Shown here: piece by piece, positions 46,701 through 57,184 of the stretch
Position numbering within the stretch: position 1 is the stretch's first letter
Layout: every line of letters begins with the position of its first letter
From: Henricia sp. BOLD:AAB3569
Lineage: Eukaryota > Echinodermata > Asteroidea > Spinulosida > Echinasteridae
Length of the DNA: 64,000 bases
Direction: 5' to 3'
Assembly (NCBI GenBank): GCA_037783545.1
Contig: JBBELK010000372.1
Coordinates: 186,001 to 250,000 of the forward strand
Made by a program: the position numbers and the translations under genes
Notes under the pieces: generated by a model
Told to the model about the DNA's origin: nothing
Database searches by the model: none
The model's input: the letters and a program-made list of their open reading frames with translations, nothing else

Positions 46701-46836
46701 CATTAATTTGTTGGTGACTTGCCTGTTTAGTGACAGTCGCAGCTACTACGATGACAATGACTATTATGACAACGACAACGACAGCCAGAACGAGCCACTT
46801 GACTCGCGAGCCACGCTTTCTTGTTGTTGCTGGCAT
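43799..46836 (-). CDS. SPFH/Band-7-like membrane protein, gene 2 (short paralogue)
   Basis: Four exons: 46723-46836, 45818-46015, 44607-44859, 43799-43944; 711 bases, 236 residues. Exon 1 (38 codons, as in gene 1) has a basic N-terminus, then a single membrane span of Val/Ile. Exon 2 is rich in Thr (a stalk-like stretch around TPTPTPR) and ends TEVATLVSVLTSQRLE, aligning with the end of gene 1 exon 2. Exon 3 is 253 bases, as in gene 1, and starts IRLNFTIQYSVRPEDL. Exons 3-4 keep CC-x3-C-x6-C-x3-C-x5-C with the same spacing as gene 1. Exon 4 reads YYADLLVLRLDAVDFPDI and stops at TPQPPP. The C-terminal helical part of gene 1 is absent. Intron 1 has a GC donor (CAG|GCAAGT); the exon 2 donor GAG|GTTCGA is weak. 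No frame break is seen. The N-in, C-out orientation and a disulfide-bonded outer domain are inference. A truncated relic is possible. Confidence 0.72.
45120..45610. mobile_element. Inverse copy of the repeat at 36050-36720
   Basis: It ends with CATGGCTTCGAGACCACC and contains the hairpin CCCCTCGGCTTCCGCCTCGGGG. It lies in intron 2 of SPFH gene 2. Confidence 0.7.
46040..46215. mobile_element. MITE with AGTAAGCAAACTAGACG ends
   Basis: AGTAAGCAAACTAGACGAGCC and TGCCTTTCGTGG pair with inverses at 46145-46205. It lies 25 bases upstream of the exon 2 acceptor of SPFH gene 2 (46016). A copy at about 52760-53155 is split by a tRNA-bearing insertion. Confidence 0.7.
46389..46680. mobile_element. MITE family A in intron 1 of SPFH gene 2
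   Basis: TTTAAAGCCCCAATACATCA to CATGTAATCTGTCTTTAAA, with all the usual inner family A marks. Confidence 0.8.
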
Positions 46837-47129
46837 GATTCACGGTGAGGTCCAAATCGGTCTGTTTAGGCAAAATTCATTCATACAACACTTGAGTGTT
46901 TCTCCTAGTATGAACTTGTGATATAATATAAATTCGTCTACACGAATGTATTTAAAGGCAGTATACATCATTGGTAATCTCGAAAATCAGAAATGTTCAC
47001 AGATTTACGCCTATTAAACTTACACAATATAAACATGATGACCGTAGAAAACTTCCCCTGAAATGGTTTTGTCTAAAGTGCTATAGTCTTTGAGAAATGA
47101 GTAAAACAATTAGTTTTCGTCTCATGAGA

Positions 47130-47300
47130 CGAAAATTCAATTCGCCCCAACACTATTTCGCCCAAGTGCCATTTCGCCCCAAACCACTTCGCCCGAGTGC
47201 CACTTCGCCCCAAATTACTTCGTCCAAACACTACATCGCCAAATGCCACTTCGCCCCAAAACCACTTCGTGCACAGGCCGTGGTTCAGGGCGAAGTGGTT
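47130..47300. repeat. Degenerate tandem repeat CACTTCGCCCCAAA
   Basis: About nine units of 14-17 bases such as CCACTTCGCCCGAGTG and CCACTTCGCCCCAAAT, ending in the inverse GGGCGAAGTGGTTCAGGGGCG. Confidence 0.8.
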
Positions 47301-47309
47301 CAGGGGCGA

Positions 47310-48200
47310 AATTACTGCAAACCCTTTTTTGCCTGTTTTCTCAAAGGTTAGACGAAGTACGGAGCTGGTTTTTGCTCAGGTTGGTTTTAATCATGCATAT
47401 CTCCAATCACACAGGGGGATAAAACTATTTGTAACAGTTTACCAATCATGTATACTATCTTTAAGTAGAACTCCATTATTTTGTAACACGTTTCGTATGA
47501 ATTACTTCACATTCTTTTAAATTTTCTCTCCGAGGCTTTTAAAAAAAAAGTATGTCCCTTTACAGGCGCCGTAGAAATTGCTTTGTGTCATGAATTGAAT
47601 AACTGCATTGACAATGTTACTGCAAGGGTACGGTCTACACTAAGTGTTGCCCAATGATGCACTTCAAACAATTTAGATTACGGGTTAGACTACCAGCGAA
47701 CGTTTACACCCAACTTACCATGGCAATTGACGTTCACACTCTAGTATCTATGGAGAGTACTTTCAATAGAGTACATATGCAAGCTACGTATGGATCGTAA
47801 AGCAATCTATGTACGTAGGCAGATCACTATCTTGAGTGTAGTAAGATGGCCGACGCGTTGCTTCAAATTTCGCACATCCATTTGCCATCGTTCGCTCAAT
47901 GTAGAGGTCAGTGATTCTTTAATACAGTGCACCTGCTGTATGAGTGGGTAACTCTGTAATAGTATAGTGGCTAAGCTCGAGCAAGGCTAGACCAGAAAAC
48001 CTGATTGTTTCCTAACCGATAGTTTGGAGGGTACATTTTAATGTACATAACATACAGACCTGTATCGTGTTGTTTGTTCCTCTCGTGTAACGTTTTTAAG
48101 TCTGTTTGTTGGACCAAATAGCACAGCTTGTGAAAAACAGATTGTCCACGTTCAATCCTAGATCCTTTCACTGCAGGCTAGGCGTACGTACGTTCGTATA
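47310..48200. other. No gene recognised
   Basis: No splice-flanked exon or recognisable domain. Short fragments look like dispersed repeats. Confidence 0.45.
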
Positions 48201-48212
48201 CCCTGGTATACC

Positions 48213-48391
48213 TAGACTTGAGGTCAAGTCCCTAGACAGTCGTATTATTTTGGTCCGTCTGACGCCTATAATCCCCACACGCAACAGTCGTTGTTATGAA
48301 TAGTACCTGGACTTGTTCCCAGTCCATTCACGACTACGCTGCTGCAGTTTACAAAACAACCGGTCTAGTTACAGACTTGACACCAAGTCTA
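48213..48391. mobile_element. 179-bp MITE of the 9-bp-duplication family
   Basis: The ends are TAGACTTGAGGTCAAGTC and inverse GACTTGACACCAAGTCTA. TGGTATACC occurs on both sides (48204-48212 and 48392-48400). About 100 bases at the left and 70 at the right match the ends of the 1869-bp element at 29587-31455. Confidence 0.9.
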
Positions 48392-48778
48392 TGGTATACC
48401 AGGATGTTTATGAGGATGTTGCGAAACAATGGCAACCCACACGGAGGACTAAAGTGAACACGTCACCCTATGTGTGTTGACAAGGTTACTGGGTATACAC
48501 AAAAACGGGGGACCCGTTTCCTCTGAGCTTTAGCAGCAGACTAAGTTGGTTGTCATGGTATTTGGGTCTAAACATTTGCTGGTAATCTGCAAAGACAATT
48601 GCTCAAGCGCAGGGGAATAGTTCATTGGGTTTTAGTGTAGACCCGGTAACCTTGGCAATACACAAAGGGTAACATGGTTTCCACTTTAGTACGCCATGGA
48701 CGTTATAGATTACCAGCTTATGTTTAGACCCAGTTACCCTGGCACCCGACGTCACACTTTAGTAGACTGTTGCAACCC

Positions 48779-48802
48779 TTTTTTTTTTTTTTTTTTTTTT
48801 AT
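48779..48802. repeat. Poly-T run
   Basis: Some 22-24 T followed by ATTATTATTG. It may be the A tail of a retrotransposed copy on the - strand. Confidence 0.7.
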
Positions 48803-48819
48803 TATTATTGTTGGTGACA

Positions 48820-50410
48820 ACATCGAGACGGGATCAAAGATTCAGCGTGTCCAGATTTTCTGGAATGTGATTTATATCTAACGTAAAGATAGTATACATG
48901 ATTTGTTAGTTGCCTAGGCAATGGCCCTACACACAGGGCGTGTTTATTTTATGACAAATCCGAATCTGTGCCAATCTGGATCCGTCCGATACAAACACGC
49001 CCTAATAATCACTAGACCGTGTCCCTGTGCTTTTGCAATAGCTTGCCGAAGTGAATACGTCACCTTTTGTTAATTGCCTAGGCAATTGGATCTAAACTAA
49101 AAATTACTGAGCCGTGTCCCTGTGCTTTTACAATGGTACTTTTCCGACGGCCATGATATGGTTTAGAGCCAATTGCCATGGCAACGCACGTCACACTTCG
49201 GCTGTCTATTGTACTTTTTCCAACGGCCATGATGTTTAGAGCCAATTACAATGGCAAACGTCAGACTTCGGCTGTCTAGAGTAACGACACTCGCTACTAG
49301 TTACTAGATACTCCCCGACAAATGCATCCTGAGATATCAGGGAATTTCTACTCTGCAAAGCGACGTGACAATACCCTGAGGAAATACACGCAAATCTGTG
49401 GAGCGAGCCGGCTGTTGTCTTGAGCCAACTCACGCCCGAGTCATTTTGATGTAATTTAATCAATTTGGTCATGTTATGCCGAAAAGAAACAATTTCTATA
49501 CTTTCCAGAAATTGTATTGGGTTCCGTTCCTTATGACTGTCCCATTCCTACCAAACTTTCAAACGACGATCCTTATTTACTCCGCAGTTTTTCAAATTAA
49601 TAACGGATGCATGCTGACGAATATGTAATGAAGGGATTCCCCAATATGCTTTAAATAGCAGCCAATCGCCGACGCTGACAACGGCCAGCATTACCGAGTA
49701 TCGATACATGTATTACATGCATGCACGGTGTTTACAATCTGCGCGCGTTACATTTGAATTCCTGCAATCGTGCTGCAAATGCACTGCAAGCGTCCTGATT
49801 GGTCCAGCAGAGGCGACAAGATTTCTGTCGCTAGTACCACCGCCAAATGGGGCCTTTTTCAACAGGGCCACTGTACGCAGGAGTTAGGGAGTGCGTTAAA
49901 GGGGCACTGCTGCAAGAGGATGCGACAAATGGGGAATGTGCTCTTACTCATCAATATATAATCACTGGATGAAGAAACGACGTCTAAAATGTAAGCCACC
50001 GTCCGCCATTGTACCCCACCAAATACAATGCCTTGCCTAGACTGGTCATACTGTCTTCAGTCCACGTGTGTTAAATGGAATGCAAGCGATCGCATGGACC
50101 GGGGAGCAGTCTAGACCAAGCATTGTTCGTGGGGTACAATGGCGGCCGGCGCATGGCTTAAATTCTCGTATACCTAATCCAGTGATTATATATCGATGGC
50201 CCCACGAAGATAGCGAAATATGGGTGAAATTTTGGGTGAATTTATTCAACGTGTCAAGTCAACTCGATAACTGAAGCAACAACTCAAAGGTTGGTTCTAG
50301 ACGCATCAATAATTCTGCACGGTTGTACACCTGCCTGTATTTTCTTCAGTTTCTTGTGAGCAGTGAAACAGTGTTTTTTTGTGCGAACACAGATATCCAT
50401 TTAGACCCGT
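48820..50410. other. Repeat mosaic, no gene recognised
   Basis: GAGCCAATTGCC and CACACTTCGGCTGTCTA-type repeat pieces recur at 49020-49290, 45640-45760 and 38685. Segment 49990-50160 is an inverted repeat around CCGCCATTGTACCCCAC. Confidence 0.5.
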
Positions 50411-50413
50411 GAA

Positions 50414-50657
50414 CAGGGGCCAATTTCATGGCGCTGCTAAGCACAAAAATTTGCTTAGCACAGGATTTATTTGCCTTATAAAATGGATTACAAGCCAAAT
50501 ATATTCGCCAACTTGTGTTCTTCGCAAGAGTAGGAGAATACCTTTCAATACACATCACTTACGATTTTGGTTGCCAATCCATTTTTGCAAAATAAAGCAA
50601 ACAAATCCTGTGCTAAGCAAATTTTTGTGCTTAGCAGCGCCATGAAATTGGCCCCTG
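50414..50657. mobile_element. MITE family C copy
   Basis: CAG-GGGCCAATTTCATGGCG to CGCCATGAAATTGGCCC-CTG. Nearly the inverse of the copy at 28653-28896. Confidence 0.85.
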
Positions 50658-50730
50658 GGCCCAAACTAAGGCATGAAGCCTTGAACATGTTGAAGGGCGT
50701 CGTACTACCTCCATGGTCGTACTATCCTCC

Positions 50731-51129
50731 GCCCTGGCGGCGATATTTTTTTCCGTACCACATATTCGCTATGGGGCTTCATCGATTGGTGCATTGTAAA
50801 TGAATATTCATATTTTCTATATAGCGCCTTCAAGAGTTATTAAATAAAAGGATATAAGAAAGAAAATTTAAGGGTTTGTCGAGTCGTTTGGTAGTCTAGT
50901 GGTTAAGACGTAGTACTATCAATCGAGAGATTGCAGGTTCGAATCTCCTTTGAGTCGTATTAATTTTGTTCACTATTATTAATTGAGGAAAGAGTGTGGT
51001 ATGGTGTGGGGTTATGTTGATGGAGTTATCGACAAAACACATCAGTATGCAACATATGCATAGGGGTTAAACCAATCAGAAGCAATGTTCGCTAAACAGC
51101 GGTACGGAAAAAAATATCGCGCCCTGGCG
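50731..51129. mobile_element. Repeat with tRNA-like pol III promoter, second copy
   Basis: The interior from GATTGGTGCATTGTAAATG through TAGTCTAGTGG (A box) and GGTTCGAATCTCC (B box) to ATGCAACATATGC matches 13460-13790. The ends differ: GCCCTGGCGGCGATATTTTT and inverse AAAATATCGCGCCCTGGCG. Confidence 0.7.
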
Positions 51130-51730
51130 CCGTTTCTAACCCCAAATCTGTGGCAAACTTACCCATATGAAATTTGTCCCTTAATTGGCTCTGATATTTG
51201 CTCAATAGGTGCACTCCCCCCAATGTTCAAATATTCCAAAGAGTACGCATCGATCCGATGTCTAGTTTTGGTGAAATCGTGGGGCAAAATTTAGACCCTC
51301 CGTGAGATAAAATAGACAATGCGTGTTATAGCTGTTTGCCCCAAAATCAAATATGCGCATGTGCGAGAGCGGAGAGTTCAACACTAGATTGGTTCCCTAT
51401 CCTCATATTTACTTACCTTCGTCGTACACGACGCGACGAAGGGGAAACAAATATGGGGACAGGAAACCAGTCTAGCTCGTGTTGACCTCTCCGCGCTCGC
51501 GCGCGCATGCTCATATTTGATTTTGGGGCAAACAGTCTGTATTTGATCTCACGGAGGGTCTAAATTTTGCCCCACAATTTCACCGAAACTAGACATCGGA
51601 TCGATGCGTACTCTTCGGAATATTTGAACATTGCGGCGAGTGCACCTATTGAGCAAATATCAGAGCCAAGGGACAAATCTCATTTGCGTGAGTTTGCCAC
51701 AGATTTGGAGTTAGAAATGGCGCCAGGGCT
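51121..51730. mobile_element. 610-bp fold-back element with about 250-bp arms
   Basis: GCCCTGGCGCCGTTTCTAAC at the left and GTTAGAAATGGCGCCAGGGC at the right. The arms pair through CAAATATCAGAGCCAA, CATCGGATCGATGCGTACTC and TTTTGGGGCAAACAG. The apex near 51415-51470 has another short hairpin (CCTCATATTTAC). It overlaps the end of the preceding element by nine bases. Confidence 0.8.
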
Positions 51731-51739
51731 GAGAATACG

Positions 51740-52750
51740 ACGCCCTGTTCACGGGTCTAATATCCATTCAAAGCTAGATAAGAAACGGAGGCCGTACGCG
51801 CATAATAACCGCGCCTTCTCATTAGCATAGTTTTGGGCACCTTTTGCATAATTTTTGGCACCTAATTTGCATGGTTTTGGGCACTTTTTTTATTGAATTA
51901 AACACGTAAAACCTCCCGCATGTGCACTTTCTCGATGTTTGTGTCGATCGCGCGTGTTATGTTCAAACACAAAATGCGCTACACGCGTTTGAAACCGCCC
52001 GAAACCGGTTACGGTGATGTACCATTCAATAACACAGTCGTTTCTTATCTAGCTGTTAATAGAAATCTGTGATGGCGAAATTAAGACAGCCATCTTGACT
52101 GATATTGCTAACCATTTGCACATGCGGACTGCAGCCTTGCCCGGTTCGCGTACTGATGACCCGAGTGCAGTGTGCATGCATTTAATACTCCGTACTAAAC
52201 GAGAACTGGTTGCTTTTCTGTCACAGTTGCTAATTTTTGTTTCTTATGTATTCACAGATTGGAGATAGAGCCCACAGACCGTGGAGCTTGATATTACACA
52301 TTAAAAAAATTGACGCGTTGCCATGGATACTGAAACACAGGAGAGGTGAGTTTTTGGCCATCATTCCAATTTTATTAGACTGGAAATTCGCTATAAATGA
52401 ACACAATAAAGAACATTCTTCTGCAGTGGCACATGGCTCCCAAATATTATACTTAGTATATTGTTGATGTCCCCCAACGTGGCGCACTTTACTTTCCGTT
52501 CTCTCTTGGTGCAATAAATAATCTGTTGCACTTGGCATTACAAGGAAATAAAGTTATCAAGTACCTTCATAAATTCCAAAACTAAAATACGGAGAAGAAT
52601 CATTCATTTACTAGAAATTCACCGGAATGTAAAAAAGGCATCGCTGTTCGCTTCGATTGACAAGACACCATACATGCAGCAAAAGTGCAAGATATAGCCC
52701 ACCCATGCAAAATCAATTCAATAAAGTGGAGTATCATTTTATGTAAAAGC
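51740..52750. other. No gene recognised
   Basis: Two to three repeats of TTTTGGCACCTAATTTGCAT-like sequence lie near 51830-51890. No supported exon. Confidence 0.4.
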
Positions 52751-52836
52751 ACCATTTTAGTCGGCAAACGTGTCTGTTTTGACATGCCTTTCGTGGTGTA
52801 ATTTGTGTCGTGGCCAATAGTTACAGCAGCATCCAC

Positions 52837-53087
52837 ACTTGGGATGAGAGAAAATCGTAAGGGCCTTATCGGGATTCGAACCTGAGACCTGTGACTCATC
52901 GGGCAGAAGCTCTACCAGCTGAGCTATAAGGCACAGTGGTATACTCTCTCAGGTTTTCCCTATGAACCCAAATTGTTCTCTTATTGTTGCATGGGAGCGC
53001 AACTGTAAGTAACAAACACAATATATGGTATGTGGTGCCTAATCACCATTGAAATAAAACAACCAAACTTGGGATGTGAGAAAAATC
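52837..53087 (-). mobile_element. tRNA-bearing insertion with 18-bp direct repeats inside a MITE
   Basis: ACTTGGGATGAGAGAAAATC (52837) and ACTTGGGATGTGAGAAAAAT (53067) flank about 210 bases. Outside them lie the two halves of the MITE seen at 46040-46215. On the - strand a tRNA-like sequence (52862-52932) has A box TAGCTCAGCTGGTAGAGC and B box GGTTCGAATCCCG. It lies at the 3' end of the insert rather than at the head, which is unusual for a SINE. Confidence 0.65.
52862..52932 (-). tRNA. tRNA-like sequence, probably not functional
   Basis: The acceptor stem (TGCCTTA/TAAGGCC) and D arm (GCTC/GAGC) are good and the T arm is fair. The anticodon arm cannot be drawn with a normal five-pair stem and seven-base loop, so I cannot name an anticodon. 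Confidence 0.45.
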
Positions 53088-53303
53088 AGCAACCGCGAGA
53101 GGCATGTCAAACAGACATGAGGCGCATCTAGTTTGCTTACTAAAATGGCGCCTTGAATCTCTACAGAGGTCAGGGTGGAGTAGTCTATCTTGCCCTATGG
53201 CACCATATCTTTGATTTAAAATTCTGGACCAGTTTCATTTTTGGGAGTGACACGATATCTTTAGCCGCCTATAGGGCTGGTGCAAGGTTTGGCCACATTT
53301 AGG

Positions 53304-54345
53304 GTAGCCTTGTCCAAGTCTGTGACATAAGCTTGTCTTACGAAGATCGTTGGCAAAATCTAGGCCCCTATTACTACTAGTACCGGTACTACTGCGAGTT
53401 AAATTCCAGTGTGGTGGCATCATGAGTGACCTCTCGCAGTCATCTATAGCCAGCGACTAGGCTGGTTACCAGAATATCTTGGTCTGAAAACCAGACTAAA
53501 TCTAATCACAGCCTTGTTCTTTCTGTACACGAAGTGTTATGTCACAATTTTGTCTGTCCGCCATTACATACGTATGGAAAATTTGTACACAAGCTTTTCA
53601 GAAATGTATGTTGTGGCAGCATTTTCTTACATTTTTGGGCAAAAGTTATCTCCTGGGAACAGTACAAGGGAATTTCTTTAAGTTTGAGATGAACTGAAGA
53701 CATCTGAATGGAATTTTTGACTTATTTTTCAAATAGGCCCATTAGCGTGGAAAGACCAATCTGCGTTGGAAATCCAACGCAATTACTTATGCGAAACCCG
53801 AGTGGTTATAAATATTCATATATTACATAACATTAAATCAGAGCTCATTATTTTGATCCTCGGTGCGTGTGACTGGTTTGCAAGCATAAACGTTTGTACA
53901 TCAAACGTGTGTAGTGTACAGTATACAACTCTCCATGTATCTGATGCAATATGGCGACATCATCACGTAGTGTATGTTTAAATACAACTGAGGAAATCAA
54001 TGGAAGTTTGCATTATGTAGCTGACAAATTGCGAATTTATGACTTTCACGAAGATCAGAAGATAGCCTTCACATAATGTAAAGGGTATACGTACGAAAAA
54101 TCTGCTAGTTTTAAAACAGCACCATATTGTTCTGTCAAAACAACTGTTAACCAATGAGCTTTTACGTCTCGGTGCTCTCTTTGAAAAATTAGCATAAAGA
54201 GTCCCTGCCCATAAAACACAAAACAGAAAGAACAAGGCTGTGATTTAGCCTCGTTAAGTCAGGTTTTCAGACCAAGATATTCCGGTAACCAGACTATTCG
54301 CTGGCTACAGTTTACCGCGAGAGGTCGCTAGTGATGCCACTGTGC
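53304..54345. mobile_element. Second copy of the 1.84-kb transposon (no nested MITE at left)
   Basis: GTAGCCTTGTCCAAGTC to TTGTTCTTTCTGTACACGA at the left matches 37200-37660. The right arm (GAACAAGGCTGTGATTTAGC to AGAGGTCGCTAGTGATGCCA) is its inverse. The right end is cut off and runs into a broken family D MITE. Confidence 0.75.
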
Positions 54346-54349
54346 AAAT

Positions 54350-55150
54350 AGAAACTGCACGCTCCCGAAAGCAAAGTGTGCACTGTGACAAGTACCTGTT
54401 GGATGCGTGCGCGTACAACACGCTTGCATTACGCGTAATGAGCGCGATCGAACAAAAACAACTCAACGCACAGCTAGCAGTTCATACGAATGTGGTAGGA
54501 AAGTGAATGCAAAACATGGCAAAACGACAAGCTAATTTTTGTGAGTTTTACTGATTTACACAAAAAGGTATTTAAGTCTGTTTGCAATACTGGAGAGACT
54601 TTTTCACCAGGATCATATCTCTGTGCAATGCCAGTTATCTTCTCTCAAAACAAAAGAAATAGTAACAAATAGTGCACCAACATACGTGTACCTTTCTAAA
54701 AACCATGTGTGCAAATTTCCTATTTAACGTATGTAACATAGGACACATACTTTGTGACATTTTTTGGTGTGCTTGTTACATACGTTATATTGGAAATTTG
54801 CACACAGGGTTTTCTGAAAGGTATGTTGTGGCACTATTCGTTGCAGTTCTTTAGCTGAAGTTATCTCCTTAGATCCATCTTAAGATATTTCTTTTGTTTT
54901 GAGAGAAGATGAATGACAATGTACAGAGATATAATCCTGGAGGAAAAGGTCTCTTCAGTATTGAAAACAGACTCATTTATGAAAGGGATTAAAAGTGGGT
55001 TTGGCCAGTCTTAAACGATCCGTTTAAAACCGGCTAGGGTCCTGGGCGCTGGTAATGGCCCTCGCCTGGAGGTTTGGGGCATTATCACCACCCAGGACCC
55101 TAGCCGGTTTTAAACGTATGTTTAAGACTGGCCAAACTTACTTTTAATCC
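54350..55150. mobile_element. Broken family D MITE with a 400-bp nested element
   Basis: Sequence like 22370-22700 is interrupted at 54575-54972 by an element with ends AGTCTGTTT.CAATACTGGAGAG and inverse, which has an inner hairpin of its own (ACATACGT...). After it, CCGGCTAGGGTCCTGG appears again in inverse (55015-55150) to form a hairpin. Confidence 0.7.
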
Positions 55151-55384
55151 CCTATCAAAATATCCTGTCAAATTAAATTCATTTTTACAAAGGTGGTCAA
55201 AGAAACCAGGCATTTAAGTTTAATAGTTTATGTAGTATTCAAATTTATGTAAATAAATGCTTAATTTACATAATACTGTATCATTAACTAATATCTTGAT
55301 GTACTATTCTTGCCCTAGGTAATCAAACTTATGCAAATCTGCTGCTTATTTACATTTCACTGCAGCATGCTAAATTTGTCCTTT

Positions 55385-56223
55385 CTCATGTTTATTCATA
55401 CATGGTGTCCCCCTGAAGCTGAGTTCCAGTTTTGTTTTTAGAAGTCACATAGTGGCCATGGTTTCATCATGATGTTACCCAGAATGCCCCAATACATTGA
55501 TTGCTCCAACACACGTTTCCCCCCCTCATGTTTATTCATGAATGGTGTTCCCCTGAAGCTGAGTTCCAGTTTTGTTTTTTAGAAGTCACATCGTGGCCAT
55601 GGTTTCATCATGATGTTACCCAGAATGCCCCAATACATTGATTGCTCCAACACACGTTTCCCCCTCATGTTTATTCATGAATGGTGTTCCCCTGAAGCTG
55701 AGTTCCAGTTTGGTTTTTTAGAAGTCACATTGTGGCCATGGTTTCATCATGATGTTACCCAGAATGCCCCAATACACTGATTGCTCCAACACACGTTTTC
55801 CCTCTCATGTTTATTCATGAATGGTGTTCCCCTGAAGCTGAGTTCCAGTTATGTTTTTCAGAAGTCACATCGTGGCCATGGTTTCATCATGATGTTACCC
55901 AGAATGCCCCAATACATTGATTGCTCCAACACACGTTTTCCCCCTCATGTTTATTCATGAATGGTGTTCCCCTGAAGCTGAGTTCCAGTTTGTTTTTTTA
56001 GAAGTCACATTGTGGCCATGGTTTCATCATGATGTTACCCAGAATGCCCCAATACACTGATTGCTCCAACACACGTTTTCCCTCTCATGTTTATTCATGA
56101 ATGGTGTTCCCCTGAAGCTGAGTTCCAGTTTGGTTTTTTAGAAGTCACATCGTGGCCATGGTTTCATCATGATGTTACCCAGAATGCCCCAGTACACTGA
56201 TTGCTCCAACACATGTATTCCTC
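55385..56223. repeat. 140-bp satellite, six copies
   Basis: CTCATGTTTATTCAT recurs at 55385, 55525, 55664, 55804, 55944 and 56084. Each unit contains GGTGTTCCCCTGAAGCTGAG and GATGTTACCCAGAATGCCCC. Units differ by a few bases, and alternate units share CATTGTGG or CATCGTGG variants, hinting at dimer-wise spread. A partial unit follows to about 56265. Confidence 0.95.
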
Positions 56224-56432
56224 TTAAATTGCCCTTGATCATGTTTATTCATGCATGGTGTTCCTCAATGATGTCATTGGAATTTGGAAAGCCTGTTCAT
56301 TTCTCTAACAGTATGTCCCATTTGTTATGAACATAATTTGTGGGATGAGCACCATAAAAACAAATTGTCAATATGTTTTCCTAATTTCTGTTACTGATAG
56401 AAAGTTGGTTTTTCTGTTGAACACTGTTAAAT

Positions 56433-56775
56433 TTAGGCCCTATGTATCATTTGCAAGATACAAATTTTTGCAGATTCGTGGAATAAGAGTGTAAAATATC
56501 TGAGGAAGAATGTTGGTAAACTAGCCTGAAGAAATGTTAAGCTACATAGATGCATCAATACCTCAGAAAACCTTGAAAATATATGGATTTTGTGTACAAG
56601 TGAATAGTATTTTTCAAAACTACCTTCGGTTGTCAATTTTCAACATGAAATACCATTTTGGACGGAAATAAATTCATTTGTTACCATTGCTATCAACACT
56701 TTAAATAAGGTTATTCTTGTCAACTCATGAAAAACAAAATTGGGTCATTGCAAATGATACAATGGGCCTTTAAAG
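56433..56775. mobile_element. Family A variant without insertion
   Basis: TTTAGGCCCTATGTATCATT to AATGATACAATGGGCCTTTAAA. It matches the outer halves of the copy at 17985-18760 and so shows the empty site of that nested MITE. Confidence 0.8.
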
Positions 56776-57184
56776 ACCAACCCGCATTCATAGCAGAGTT
56801 GTTGAGCCTTCAAACAAGTGACTGTTAGTGTTACAAATGTGGGGTCATTATGAAAGGCAATTAATGAATGAGCTTTCCATTGATATGCGACATGATATGA
56901 ACAGGTCACAAATAATTAAGATATAGGTGATTAAAAGCAAATGTCCTAACATTTAAGGAGTAAACTTTACATACTCATGCATTTCATTTGATTTCCTTTT
57001 AACAGGACCAGTTTGTGAAGCTCCCTTGTGTTGCTGCCCATGCTTGGCCTCACCTGGACTACTGTACTCCACGTACATGTCTCTCTCCTGTTGGAATCTA
57101 TTTGTCATCATGAGCAGCTTTCAGGTATTGTAATGATCAGCTTGTTACTACTTCTCTACATTAGGAATAGCTTGCTCTTTCCCA

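Noticed and set aside
55385..56223. CRISPR-like array
   Set aside because: The whole 140-base unit is repeated with no variable spacers, and the DNA is animal nuclear.
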